From an uncultured Bacilli bacterium (GTDB lineage: Bacteria > Bacillota_I > Bacilli_A > RF39 > UBA660), in the NCBI GenBank assembly GCA_944358455.1, contig CALVRE010000027.1, forward strand, positions 1 to 37,835: a DNA stretch of 37,835 nucleotides. Direction: 5' to 3'. Of this stretch, positions 23,390-31,713 are shown piece after piece. The stretch's first letter is position 1, and every line of letters starts with the position of its first letter. The notes beneath the pieces are model-generated. The model was not told the DNA's origin, ran no database searches, and saw only the letters and a program-made list of their open reading frames with translations. The position numbers and the translations under genes are program-made.

Positions 23390-24250
23390 CTATTTCACCT
23401 TAAATACCGTTTCTTTATATAAGAATCCTTTATCGGTATTCCCTTCTAACAGTTCATCGATGACCTTTTCATATTCTCCCTTATTTTCATCATCTGCTTC
23501 GACATAATTTTTCATAATGGTAGGAATCAAGTCCTTTTTCACACCGTTAAAATTCAAATAGAAATAATCGATATGATGCTTCTTCAATATGAGACTTTCA
23601 CTAAGACCATTCAGATAATAAGAAGAAAAAACAACCGTTCCTTGTTTGTCATCCATAATGGGATATCGTTTTCCTTCCTTTTCAATTTGAAAGTTTTCCG
23701 TGTCGGTTTTTATATTGAAATAGTGTAAATAGTTTTGAACGAGATGTCTTTTGGATACGAACATCGGAAGGCGTCCAAAAATGGGAACCATCACTTTTAC
23801 TTCGGTATTTTCTTTGATTTCGATGATCTCATCCATCGTAATTTCACCCGATAAATAAGCATAATCGGCACCAAATTGATGCCAATAATTGCAAGTCATA
23901 TAGTTTGTCGTCAAATGTTCTTGAGCCCATACCAATGGAGTTTTCAATTGATTCTCCATCTTGATGGTTACAAGAGCAATATCATAATAGAGAATTCCCG
24001 TAATATTCAATGAATCTAAAGTCTTCATAGTATCTTCTAAACACTTTAAATCTTCCTCATGCATATTCTTATTTAAAGCAACAAAGACTTCTTTTTGTTC
24101 TTCTTTCAACTTTTGAATAATCGTCATCGCTTCTTCTATTTCATAAACTCCACTGAAATTAACAGTCAAATCTTTAATTCCGATTATAAATCCATCCGCG
24201 TAAGATTTTGTTTCTTCAAACACATCATAAGTGGTTATATATTTTGTCAT
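23390..24250 (-). CDS. trhP1: U32-family protein (TrhP1/YrrN-like)
   Basis: The shorter U32 partner, 286 residues against 309 for B. subtilis YrrN. It is a TIM-barrel-like protein with the segments GFIIGIKDLTVNF, VFVALNKNMHEEDL and FGADYAYLSGEITMDEI, and it lacks the cysteine cluster of its neighbour. In B. subtilis YrrN and YrrO both contribute to ho5U34 formation in tRNA, and TrmR then methylates it to mo5U. All three are in this window, although trmR is separated here by two unrelated genes. Promoter and upstream terminator overlap at 24270-24309. Confidence 0.82.
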   Translation of the reverse strand: MTKYITTYDVFEETKSYADGFIIGIKDLTVNFSGVYEIEEAMTIIQKLKEEQKEVFVALNKNMHEEDLKCLEDTMKTLDSLNITGILYYDIALVTIKMENQLKTPLVWAQEHLTTNYMTCNYWHQFGADYAYLSGEITMDEIIEIKENTEVKVMVPIFGRLPMFVSKRHLVQNYLHYFNIKTDTENFQIEKEGKRYPIMDDKQGTVVFSSYYLNGLSESLILKKHHIDYFYLNFNGVKKDLIPTIMKNYVEADDENKGEYEKVIDELLEGNTDKGFLYKETVFKVK

Positions 24251-24269
24251 TTTCTCACTTCCTCGCCTT

Positions 24270-24309
24270 ATTATAGCAGAAAAACTTAGAAATAGCTACT
24301 TTCTAAGTT
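24270..24309 (-). terminator. Terminator of the lysozyme-like gene fused to the trhP1 promoter
   Basis: Stem AACTTAGAAA/TTTCTAAGTT (24283-24292, 24300-24309) with a T5 tract, followed within a few bases by TGc-TATAAT (24270-24275), an extended -10 for trhP1 on the minus strand. Confidence 0.75.
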
Positions 24310-25504
24310 CTAAGATTAATTCCTTTGATGATTCACTTTTGATAGTATCATCTAAAACTGATTCTGGTGTCACTTGATAAAAGATAAGATCATTCTGTGG
24401 TAAATAGGACAAAACATGTTCTAAATAACTGCCATCCCCATAAGTTTTCCCAGTCCATCCGGGTACGAACAAAGTGGGATTTTGATGTACTTCTTTTACT
24501 AATGAAATCCATCCTAAATCTTCCCTATTGGTGAGTACGTCGTCTCTTTCGACGCCTGATGTTTCTGCATAATCATCGATAATACGATCCATAACCGGAA
24601 TTCCGTAATTGTAAGATTGAATAGCAGCATAAATATTATAATCAAAATGCTTAAGAAGATTTTGAAAACGCATCGCCATCAATTTGATATTCATCTCTAA
24701 ATCCATCACATTCTCAAGTGATAAAGTTGTTTCATCAACGGTATTTGTTTCAAAATTATAAGCTTTGTAAACGGTCTCTTGCCATGCATCTACTGGTGCA
24801 TCTCCTAATTGCCCGATTCCGATCGCATAACCATTATATTTTTCTCCTCCTGGCAAGTAACAATCATGCTGGAAATTACTCTCTTGCATAGCAATAGCCA
24901 TCAAAAGGGTACTATCATGTAAATACATCTTTCCATATTTTTGAAAATAATAGCCAGCTTCTGTCTGTAATAAGTCTTGGAAGCGCTCCTCACTCATTCG
25001 CGAAGACAAAGCGTAACTAGAATCAACAAACAAGTCGTCATTAATATGAATAGAATACAACTTTCCATCATGTACCGACATAGAGGATAGTTTAGTAGCA
25101 TTCGCCATAAATGATTTCTCCCAAAACTTTTGCATTTCTTCTTTCGTATTAGAATACTCAGAAGGAAGTAATAAAACACCTGTCAACAATAATCGTTTCC
25201 ACAATATGAGCGAACGAATCGAATGTTCGGTAGAAATAGAAAGATTCAGTAAAAATTCGCGAAATTCTGGTTCGATATTCCAAATATTATCGATCACAAA
25301 AACACCATCCGGGCCGACAAAACCAACACGATTTTCTTCGATAAAACGCTCGTGCATATTTTGAAGAATCATTTTTATTTGTTCTATCACTGCTTCCTCT
25401 TGATACCAAGCGTGTTCCTTATAATAATGATTGCCAATCATCTTTCTTTCGACAAGAGTCGTTACTCCATATTTATCACTACCGATTAACCATATCTTTG
25501 CCAT
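24296..25504 (-). CDS. Lysozyme-fold (SLT-like transglycosylase) domain protein without signal peptide
   Basis: The C-terminal half of this 402-residue protein resembles soluble lytic transglycosylases: LLMAIAMQESNF with a candidate catalytic Glu, AIGIGQLG matching the G-[LI]-[MG]-Q block, and AIQSYNYG matching the A-Y-N-x-G block. The N-terminal ~190 residues are unfamiliar and begin MAKIWLIGSDKYG with no hydrophobic signal, so export is not obvious. It may act after lysis, be secreted by another route, or be a phage-derived domain reused in the cytoplasm. It lies between the U32 pair and a membrane protein, in a spot where B. subtilis has no gene. Confidence 0.7.
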   Translation of the reverse strand: MAKIWLIGSDKYGVTTLVERKMIGNHYYKEHAWYQEEAVIEQIKMILQNMHERFIEENRVGFVGPDGVFVIDNIWNIEPEFREFLLNLSISTEHSIRSLILWKRLLLTGVLLLPSEYSNTKEEMQKFWEKSFMANATKLSSMSVHDGKLYSIHINDDLFVDSSYALSSRMSEERFQDLLQTEAGYYFQKYGKMYLHDSTLLMAIAMQESNFQHDCYLPGGEKYNGYAIGIGQLGDAPVDAWQETVYKAYNFETNTVDETTLSLENVMDLEMNIKLMAMRFQNLLKHFDYNIYAAIQSYNYGIPVMDRIIDDYAETSGVERDDVLTNREDLGWISLVKEVHQNPTLFVPGWTGKTYGDGSYLEHVLSYLPQNDLIFYQVTPESVLDDTIKSESSKELILELRK

Positions 25505-25592
25505 TCCAACTTTCCCCTTCCTTAATGTTATTTTCTACTATCTCTCCTTTTTTCAATGATGAAATATCTTTTTTGTGCTTTGTTATTGTATC

Positions 25593-25618
25593 AAAAAAAG
25601 TAGAAAAAATCTACTTTT
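25593..25618 (-). terminator. Intrinsic terminator of the 506-residue membrane protein gene
   Basis: Stem AAAAGTAGA/TCTACTTTT followed by a T7 run on the minus strand. Confidence 0.75.
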
Positions 25619-27138
25619 TATTCCGTTAAACTTTTTGTAATAGTCACCACAACCCAGTCGTAAGTCGCCTCATCATAGTCAACATCTAAAGAAGTTGGTA
25701 ACGTTCCATTGATTTCGATTTCATAACCTGTCAAACTAGCATTCCCTGTAGCAAGATCTGTATATTGTGTCTCAAAATCAGCTGCTTCTGCTTCATCGAA
25801 TAAAACACTGATCGTATTGACAATACTTTGATATGCTAAATCAGATAATGTTCCTTCTTGAACAACGGTAATAACAGGTTGTCCATCTACCATCGTTTTA
25901 TGATAGTAAAGATTTCCTCTTTGATAATTAATGGAACCATTTCCCGTCAAGTAATCTCTATCCGCTTCTAATTCTTCTTTGGTAATGGCACGACTTAAAT
26001 CACGAACCGTTAACTTTGTACGCATATCCATCTGTTCATAAATACTTCCATCATCTAAGGTCGTAAAGGAAATTCCATCATTCGAAAGTGTTAACGTATT
26101 TTCGGTATCACTTTCGATCATGTTTTGTACTTCTTCTCGATCATTTCCCAACAATTCTTGAAGAGAAACATAAACACCGATTCCGATATTTCTTCCAATT
26201 TCATCTCCTTGAGGAATTGTCAACGATAAAATATGGTTCGATAATTGCATACGATATTCCGTTGACTCCGTTCCAACAATCGTCACCACTAGTTCGTTGG
26301 TAGTTGTCGCAACATTGACACTTTCATAAGATTCTCTCAAGGTCGATACAAACTCTGAATTAGAAAAATTAGTTGCTAATTGTTCTAAACTAATACCGGT
26401 TCCCTCTTGATTATTTTGATTGTTCTGATTATTTTGATCTGCTTTTTGATTATTATCTTTGATCCACAAATAGCCAAATACACATCCAGCCGCTAAAATA
26501 ATCACAACTAAAATAGCTAAAATAATCACTGCTATATTCTTTTTCTTCTTTGGTTTTACTTCTTCTTTTGGTTCTTCTTTAGTAGGTGGAACTTCTTTCT
26601 TTTCATCCACAGGTTCTTTCACTTCCACTACTGGTGTTTTCTCTTCTGCTTCCGAAACTTGTTCCACTGCTACTTTGACACCCTCATTCGTCGGTGTTGC
26701 TTCAACATGAGGATTTTCTCTCATGATTTCAGGAGCAGGGTCTTCTACTTTTACCGTTTGTGATAAACCAGTTAAAAATGGGGTTACAACTGCTATATTT
26801 AAAGATGTTTTTTGACCACCGGTTACTTCGATCTCTTTATTTTCTAAATTTAATGTTGTCACCGCATAATTAGGATCTGTCACCGTCACTTTATTGTTTG
26901 CTAAAGCAATTAGGAATTGACGAAAAACTTCGATATCTTCGTTTTTGATCCCTTCCATAATCATTTTCCCATTTTGTTCTTTCAGTTCGCCAAAATAAAG
27001 TGTCAACATATTATTGTTTACTTCGCCTAGACTGTAAAACAAATATTCTTTATTTAATGATAAAATTTTAAAGCTAAATACTTTGTCAAATTCTACCTTT
27101 TGTCCGTTCGGATAATGTAATGATAAATTACTAATCAT
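25618..27138 (-). CDS. Membrane protein: DUF1292-like head, acidic linker, one TM helix, exported domain
   Basis: A 506-residue protein of unknown function. Residues 1-85 resemble the DUF1292/YrzB fold encoded nearby at 28905: a short polar strand start, a F-x-F-K-I-L-x-L-x-x-x-x-Y segment, then NEDIEVFRQFLIALANN in place of the DUF1292 C-terminal helix. Residues 130-200 are a Pro/Glu/Lys/Val-rich linker ending in KKKK. One transmembrane helix spans 201-226. An Asn/Gln-rich spacer (QNNQNNQNNQ) leads to a ~260-residue external domain with no motif I know. The KKKK before the helix puts the head in the cytoplasm. Own promoter and terminator. Confidence 0.75.
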   Translation of the reverse strand: MISNLSLHYPNGQKVEFDKVFSFKILSLNKEYLFYSLGEVNNNMLTLYFGELKEQNGKMIMEGIKNEDIEVFRQFLIALANNKVTVTDPNYAVTTLNLENKEIEVTGGQKTSLNIAVVTPFLTGLSQTVKVEDPAPEIMRENPHVEATPTNEGVKVAVEQVSEAEEKTPVVEVKEPVDEKKEVPPTKEEPKEEVKPKKKKNIAVIILAILVVIILAAGCVFGYLWIKDNNQKADQNNQNNQNNQEGTGISLEQLATNFSNSEFVSTLRESYESVNVATTTNELVVTIVGTESTEYRMQLSNHILSLTIPQGDEIGRNIGIGVYVSLQELLGNDREEVQNMIESDTENTLTLSNDGISFTTLDDGSIYEQMDMRTKLTVRDLSRAITKEELEADRDYLTGNGSINYQRGNLYYHKTMVDGQPVITVVQEGTLSDLAYQSIVNTISVLFDEAEAADFETQYTDLATGNASLTGYEIEINGTLPTSLDVDYDEATYDWVVVTITKSLTE

Positions 27139-27166
27139 ATGATTCCTCCTATTTTATTCTATTATT

Positions 27167-27195
27167 ATTATAATGGTATTTTTTAAAAATTTCAA
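27167..27195 (-). promoter_or_regulatory. Promoter of the 506-residue membrane protein gene
   Basis: TTGAAA (27190-27195), 17 nt, TATAAT (27167-27172) on the minus strand. Confidence 0.75.
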
Positions 27196-27200
27196 GATAA

Positions 27201-27232
27201 ACAAAAAGATTACACAAAAAAGCATAATCTTT
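27201..27232 (-). terminator. Intrinsic terminator of trmR
   Basis: Stem AAAGATTA/TAATCTTT followed by a T-rich tract on the minus strand. Confidence 0.75.
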
Positions 27233-27239
27233 ACAGTTT

Positions 27240-27827
27240 CTATCCATCTTTTCTTTTACTGACACCAACGCCATCTCCCACTTGATAGAATATGGTCTCA
27301 AACTCTTCATTATTTTCTAAAAACGATACATAGTCATTGATTTTACGAACAAGGCTACGAAGATTCTTACTTTCAATTCGATCGAGAGTATGGGTAAGTC
27401 CATGAAAATTTAAGTTATCGGAAATAATATACCCATGTTCATTCAAGTTTTCTTTAAACTTCTCAAAGAATTTTTGATATTGCGCTTTGGCAGCATCGAT
27501 AAAGATCATATCATACTTTTTATTCAATACGACATCGAAAGCATCGGAATAGATGAGTTCAATACGATCATGAAGTTTAAAGGTATTGATATTTTGAATC
27601 GCCTCTTCATAACGTGTTTCATCTCGTTCGATCGTCGTCACTTGAATTTCAGGATCGACAAGAGCCATTTTAATAGCGGAATACCCGATGGCTGTTCCAA
27701 TTTCTAATATTGTTTTAATGTCATGTTCTTTAATATAGTTTGTCAAAAAGGTAATCCCTTCTTCTTCCATAATGGGAACATGATTTTCTTTGGCATATGC
27801 TTCGATTTTCTTTAGTTCTTCTTCCAT
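27240..27827 (-). CDS. trmR: tRNA 5-hydroxyuridine O-methyltransferase (TrmR/YrrM-like)
   Basis: SAM-dependent class I methyltransferase of the O-methyltransferase family 3. B. subtilis YrrM (TrmR) converts ho5U34 to mo5U34 in tRNA. The 195 residues contain the SAM-binding motif LEIGTAIGYSAIKMA, an acidic ribose-binding position (VTTIERDE), the metal/substrate motif FIDAAKAQY and a later SDNLNFHG block. The ATG at 27827 overlaps the mltG stop as TAATG. The hydroxylating U32 proteins lie 3 kb downstream. The gene name rests on synteny with the B. subtilis yrrL-yrrM-yrrN-yrrO cluster. Confidence 0.87.
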   Translation of the reverse strand: MEEELKKIEAYAKENHVPIMEEEGITFLTNYIKEHDIKTILEIGTAIGYSAIKMALVDPEIQVTTIERDETRYEEAIQNINTFKLHDRIELIYSDAFDVVLNKKYDMIFIDAAKAQYQKFFEKFKENLNEHGYIISDNLNFHGLTHTLDRIESKNLRSLVRKINDYVSFLENNEEFETIFYQVGDGVGVSKRKDG

Positions 27828-28885
27828 TAAAAACAAGTCAAATACTTTCTTACATTCTCTTCGTGTTCCGCTAATGTTTTAGCAAAATAAGTCTTTTGAC
27901 TAGTCGCATCGCAAACATTTGCCATAAAGTAATAATAATCATTAGAATCTGGATAAATAGCAGCTTCGATACTAGCTTTACTTGGCATTCCACCAGGTCC
28001 AACTGGTAGGCCATAGTAATAATAGGTATTATATTTTGAATCTGTATTCATGTCTTTGGTCGTATAGGTCAATTTCCATTCGCCGATCGCATATCCTAAG
28101 GTCGCACAACTTTGTAACTTCATATCAATTGCCAAACGATTATAGAAGACACCAGCTACAACGGGACGATCTTCATCTAGAATCGCTTCATATTCCACAA
28201 TACTTGCCATTGTGAGTAATTCATGAACGGAATAACGACTGGCTTCAATATCTTCTCTATATTTCGATAGTACAACATCCATCTGATCTAACATACGATA
28301 TGCAACATATTCCGCACTTACTTCTTTACTAGTAAGTTCATAAGTAGAAGGAAATAAATATCCCTCCAACGGATGACGAATATCCTCATTCTTCACTTCA
28401 TCTGTTACAAACCAATATTTTTCGATCACTTGATCGACAAACTCTGGACTATCCCACACTTCCAACAACTCTTCTTCTGATAAATCGATGACGTCGGCAA
28501 CATATTCTGCTACTTGTTCGATATTTCTTCCTTCTGGAATACTGATCGTAACAGCATCAGGGTTATAAGTATTACCTCCTGATAATACTTCGACAATTTT
28601 GGATACACCCATGTTTTTTGATAACGGATATTTACCAGCTTCCAAAGATTCAGGGTTTGTTACTTTTACATAAATCTTATACGCAAGTGGGGAACGAATC
28701 AATCCGGCTTCCTTCAAAGAAGACGCTAACGTACTATAGGTACTTCCCTTCGCCACTTCGAATTCAATCACAGTATCATCTTTACTAACAGGACTTAATT
28801 GAAACATAAATAGAGCAATTACAATTATAATAAGTAAGAGTATAGAACCAAGTGTAATTAGTCCTATCTTTGTACTTCTTTTCAT
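27827..28885 (-). CDS. mltG: Endolytic transglycosylase MltG (YceG/YrrL-like)
   Basis: Membrane-anchored murein endotransglycosylase that cleaves nascent glycan strands and is thought to end glycan polymerisation. One N-terminal transmembrane helix (LITLGSILLLIIIVIALFMF) is followed by a LysM-like region, then the YceG domain with catalytic Glu in MASIVEYEA, AGVFYNRL and GLPVGPGGMPSKASIEAA. It is about 352 residues long. The start is uncertain: the ATG at 28885 has no strong ribosome site and a GTG at 28894 is possible. A terminator-like hairpin precedes it, so its level may be lower than that of the upstream genes. Confidence 0.93.
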   Translation of the reverse strand: MKRSTKIGLITLGSILLLIIIVIALFMFQLSPVSKDDTVIEFEVAKGSTYSTLASSLKEAGLIRSPLAYKIYVKVTNPESLEAGKYPLSKNMGVSKIVEVLSGGNTYNPDAVTISIPEGRNIEQVAEYVADVIDLSEEELLEVWDSPEFVDQVIEKYWFVTDEVKNEDIRHPLEGYLFPSTYELTSKEVSAEYVAYRMLDQMDVVLSKYREDIEASRYSVHELLTMASIVEYEAILDEDRPVVAGVFYNRLAIDMKLQSCATLGYAIGEWKLTYTTKDMNTDSKYNTYYYYGLPVGPGGMPSKASIEAAIYPDSNDYYYFMANVCDATSQKTYFAKTLAEHEENVRKYLTCF

Positions 28886-28894
28886 ACTACACAC

Positions 28895-28919
28895 GAAAAA
28901 CGAGCTATTCTTGCTCGTT
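28895..28919 (-). terminator. Intra-operon hairpin between the DUF1292 gene and mltG
   Basis: Stem AACGAGC/GCTCGTT (28899-28905, 28913-28919) followed by TTTTCG on the minus strand. The U-tract is short, so partial termination is likely rather than a full stop. Confidence 0.55.
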
Positions 28920-29204
28920 ATTAGCTTGTTCTTGAACTGTTTGTTGTAATTGTTCTAAAATTGTTTCGATGATCTTCCATTCTTTATCTGTTTCAATTGG
29001 AATTAATTTTTGTTTATCTAACTCAGGATTATAGATAGCAGCATATACTTTCGTATTTCCTTCTTCATCTAATGTATTATCTGTATATACCATATAATTT
29101 TTTTTCGTTTCATCTGATTCAAAAGTAAATAATACTTCACATTCTACTTCTTGTCCCTCATCATTAAAGATTTTAAATGTCATTTTTTCATCTTTCATAT
29201 TCAT
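28905..29204 (-). CDS. DUF1292 family protein (YrzB-like)
   Basis: A 99-residue acidic cytoplasmic protein of the DUF1292 family, function unknown. It is found next to ireB and ruvX across Bacilli and Clostridia. The family pattern is present: KIFNDEGQEVECEVLFTF, an YMVYTD strand, a KVYAAIY strand and a final amphipathic helix WKIIETILEQL. Its start overlaps the ruvX stop by 4 nt (ATGA). Confidence 0.88.
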   Translation of the reverse strand: MNMKDEKMTFKIFNDEGQEVECEVLFTFESDETKKNYMVYTDNTLDEEGNTKVYAAIYNPELDKQKLIPIETDKEWKIIETILEQLQQTVQEQANNEQE

Positions 29205-29629
29205 TTTCTCTTCCCTTTCTCTTTATCTAAATAAGTTTGTAAAATAATACTTGCGGCTAGTGCATCGACTTTTTCTTTTCTTTTTTTTCGCGACAAATCA
29301 GCTTCTAACATATAATGATGTGCTGATACAGTCGAAAGTCTTTCATCTTGCAATATTACATCCTTACCTAAATATTCTTCTAATCTTTTTTGAAAAGCAA
29401 TCGTTGCTTCTCCACGTGGACCGATGGTATTATTCATATTCTTAGGAAATCCCATCACAATTTCATCCACTTCATAGAGTTCGATTAATTCTTTTATCTG
29501 AGGAAGTAAGCTCTCGTAATCTTCCTCATGAAAACGAATCGTCATAAGTGATGACGCAATCGTCTTCGATCGATCAGAAATTGCTACCCCCAGTGTTTTT
29601 GTACCTAAATCGAATCCAATCGCTCGCAT
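29201..29629 (-). CDS. ruvX: Holliday junction resolvase-like YqgF/RuvX nuclease
   Basis: RNase H-fold nuclease, implicated in 16S rRNA 5' processing in E. coli and annotated as a putative Holliday junction resolvase. The 142 residues include IGFDLGTKTLGVAISD with the first catalytic Asp, EIVMGFPKNMN, the QDERLSTVSA block with Asp-Glu and a C-terminal KVDALAASIIL with the last Asp. Its start overlaps the ireB stop (TAATG). Confidence 0.95.
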   Translation of the reverse strand: MRAIGFDLGTKTLGVAISDRSKTIASSLMTIRFHEEDYESLLPQIKELIELYEVDEIVMGFPKNMNNTIGPRGEATIAFQKRLEEYLGKDVILQDERLSTVSAHHYMLEADLSRKKRKEKVDALAASIILQTYLDKEKGKRK

Positions 29630-29871
29630 TATTTATTCAAAAAACTAGTTACTAAAACTTCTAACAGTTTGGTACGATCAATTTTCATAATTTTGTTTCG
29701 AGCTTCTTTATGACTCGAAATATATCCTGGATCTCCACTCATCAAATAACCCACGATTTGATTGATAGGATTGTAGCCACGGTCTTCTAAAATAGTAACG
29801 ACTTCTTTAATCGTTTCTTCAATAGACGCTCTCTCAAATTGGTCACTATTATAGATCTTTGTTTCTTCCAT
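29629..29871 (-). CDS. ireB: IreB family regulatory phosphoprotein
   Basis: Small dimeric protein (formerly DUF965/YrzL). In Enterococcus faecalis it is phosphorylated by the PASTA kinase IreK and affects cephalosporin resistance. The 80 residues carry the conserved GYNPINQIVGYLMSGDPGYI and HKEARN segments. Thr4 in MEETKIY matches one of the phosphorylation sites described for IreB. It is first in the ireB-ruvX-DUF1292-mltG-trmR operon. Confidence 0.93.
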   Translation of the reverse strand: MEETKIYNSDQFERASIEETIKEVVTILEDRGYNPINQIVGYLMSGDPGYISSHKEARNKIMKIDRTKLLEVLVTSFLNK

Positions 29872-29897
29872 CTCATCACCTCTATGAATACATCTTC

Positions 29898-29926
29898 ATT
29901 GTAACATGCTTTCTTTCTTTTAGCAA
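29898..29926 (-). promoter_or_regulatory. Promoter of the ireB-ruvX operon
   Basis: TTGCTA (29921-29926), 17 nt, TACAAT (29898-29903) with a TGt extended -10 on the minus strand. Confidence 0.65.
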
Positions 29927-30007
29927 GTTACAATTTCGTCATATACACGAAAAAGACATATTTCAAACTGTTAATCAATAGACAAGCAATGTCATCTCTT
30001 CGTATAG

Positions 30008-30040
30008 AAAAAAGGCTACCAATATTTTCGGTAGTCTTTC
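30008..30040 (-). terminator. Intrinsic terminator of the prepilin-BspA gene
   Basis: Stem GACTACC/GGTAGcC followed by a T6 run on the minus strand. Confidence 0.85.
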
Positions 30041-30052
30041 TATTACTTATCA

Positions 30053-31540
30053 TTAAGACGCAATCGTAACCGTTCCTGTTACACTTGCCTCACTTAATCT
30101 TGATTCGATGAAGGTTTTTGCACTACTATCTTTTACCGTAACGGTAATACCAGAGGTTATATTAGAAAACATATTCGCATAGCTGGTTACACGATCGAAA
30201 GTCATATTATGAAGATACAAAGTTTTTAAATTGACACAATTTAAAAACATACTACTCATATATATTACTTGGGATGTATTAAAACTACTTAAATCTAAAT
30301 CTTGTAAACTACTACAACCATAAAACATATTACTCATACTTGTCACGTCAGAAGTATCAAATTCACTCAAATTCAACTCGGTTAAATTGCTGCAATTTTC
30401 AAACATAGAGTCCATCATTCTTACTTTTGAAGTATCAAATGTTTTTAAATCTAAGTTTGTTAATCCAATGCAATCTCTAAACATGGAAGACATAGTTGTT
30501 ACATTTGAAGTATCAAATTTGCTGACATTTAAAGTGGTCAGACCACTACAACTGCGAAACATAAAACTCATATCTGTCACATTCGATGTTTTAAACTTAC
30601 TGACATCTAAATTCTTTAAGCTACTACAACCATAAAACATAGCCCTCATATCCGTTACCTTTGAAGTGTTAAAGTTTCTAACATCTAAAGTGGTCAGACC
30701 ACTACAATAACCAAACATCTCGTTCATCTTGGTCACATTCGATGTATCAAATTTACTAACATCTAAAGTTGTTAAGTTACTGCAAACATTAAACAGATAG
30801 CTCATATCTGTCACATTCGATGTATCTAAATATCTCACGTCTATTGTTGTCGCATTCCTCAATTGACTAAACAAACTTGAAGAATTTGGATTTGCTGCAA
30901 CTCCTCCTTCTCCACCAATTACTACTTCATACAAACCATCATTATCATTATCGCTATAATATGCTATTACACTTTCATCTTGGTTCTCAGATACATCCCA
31001 ATCTCCAATCACTGTTCCTGGTACGGCTACTGTATTGCTAATTCGTACACTTTCGATCGTTTCTCTTTTAATTGGACCGTCTAAAAATGATGATGTCGCC
31101 ATCTGATAACCTTTAACACTTGCTATAATCGGTAAAATAGGATTAGTAAAATCTAGACATTCTTCCTCACTACTTACTTTTTCAACAGAAACAGAATTAT
31201 CATCTTTCTTTTTATACGCACAATAAGTTCCGTTATAGATGGAAACTGCTGTGTTTCCATCCTCATCAATCGATGACTTTCCTTGCCAATTATCGATATC
31301 TCCTTTTAATCCTAATGTCGTATCGCTTGTGAGTGGAAATTCATAGGATAACGAGATATATCCTTGTATTGCCTGATCGTTTTCCATTGCTCGTATCATA
31401 TTTTCGACACTGACACGAAAACTTGATTTTCTACTTTCCTCGATTATATTCATTACTAAGGGTGTTGCAATTAAGGCAATTACTGCTAATATCACGATAA
31501 CTGCTAATAATTCGATTAACGTAAATCCTTTTCTCTTCAT
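30053..31540 (-). CDS. Type IV prepilin fused to BspA-like (DUF285) surface repeats
   Basis: Predicted surface adhesin carried on a pilus or pseudopilus. The 495 residues begin MKRKGFTLIELLAVIVILAV, a textbook class III signal: prepilin peptidase cleaves before Phe6, with Glu at mature position 5. A pilin-like region of ~130 residues follows, with two cysteines. From about residue 225 there are eight full ~26-residue repeats of the type LDVSKFDTSNVTxMxxMFxxC and a decayed ninth. This is the BspA/Mycoplasma-type leucine-rich repeat DUF285. It ends with VTVKDSSAKTFIESRL. Expression passes through a c-di-GMP-I riboswitch and terminator. The gene separates alaS from ireB, which adjoin in B. subtilis. 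Confidence 0.92.
   Translation of the reverse strand: MKRKGFTLIELLAVIVILAVIALIATPLVMNIIEESRKSSFRVSVENMIRAMENDQAIQGYISLSYEFPLTSDTTLGLKGDIDNWQGKSSIDEDGNTAVSIYNGTYCAYKKKDDNSVSVEKVSSEEECLDFTNPILPIIASVKGYQMATSSFLDGPIKRETIESVRISNTVAVPGTVIGDWDVSENQDESVIAYYSDNDNDGLYEVVIGGEGGVAANPNSSSLFSQLRNATTIDVRYLDTSNVTDMSYLFNVCSNLTTLDVSKFDTSNVTKMNEMFGYCSGLTTLDVRNFNTSKVTDMRAMFYGCSSLKNLDVSKFKTSNVTDMSFMFRSCSGLTTLNVSKFDTSNVTTMSSMFRDCIGLTNLDLKTFDTSKVRMMDSMFENCSNLTELNLSEFDTSDVTSMSNMFYGCSSLQDLDLSSFNTSQVIYMSSMFLNCVNLKTLYLHNMTFDRVTSYANMFSNITSGITVTVKDSSAKTFIESRLSEASVTGTVTIAS
30150..30870 (-). repeat. Tandem ~78-bp coding repeats (DUF285 units)
   Basis: Eight to nine in-frame units inside the prepilin-BspA gene, each encoding an F-D/N-T-S-x-V-T-x-M-x-x-M-F-x-x-C core. 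Neighbouring units share long near-identical DNA stretches (for example around the TCAAATTTACTAACATCTAAAG-type segments), so unit gain or loss by recombination is possible. Confidence 0.85.
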
Positions 31541-31609
31541 TTTAATTCCTCTTTCCTACTTTTATTATTTCTAGATTTTAGTTATTTATAATTGATCATC
31601 CTTTTTTTC

Positions 31610-31639
31610 AAAAAAAGTGCACAAAAAACATTTGTGCAA
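31610..31639 (-). terminator. Expression-platform terminator behind the c-di-GMP riboswitch
   Basis: Stem TGCACAAA/TTTGTGCA (31618-31625, 31631-31638) followed by T7 on the minus strand, directly after the aptamer and ~70 nt before the gene. Confidence 0.85.
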
Positions 31640-31708
31640 CTGACTGCCATAGTTTCCCTTAGGCTCTCTAGCTTTGCGTCCCTAACTTTCGTTAAGTTTG
31701 CCTATCTT
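31637..31708 (-). ncRNA. Cyclic di-GMP-I (GEMM) riboswitch aptamer
   Basis: The minus strand reads GGCAAACTTAACGAAAGTTA, then GGGACGCAAAGCTAGAGAGC, then CCTAAG and, after a variable loop, ATGGCAGTCAG. These are the conserved GEMM-I blocks: GGCAAAC, the CGAAAG tetraloop and its stem, GGGACGCAAAGC, CCTAA and TGGCAG. It lies between a promoter (31714-31742) and a terminator, so c-di-GMP probably controls read-through into the prepilin-BspA gene. Whether it is an ON or OFF switch cannot be decided by eye. Confidence 0.93.
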
Positions 31709-31713
31709 TTATT

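Noticed and set aside
30053-31540. Tandem repeats as a CRISPR array
   Set aside because: The repeats are coding, in frame, ~78 bp with no unique spacers, and encode DUF285 units.
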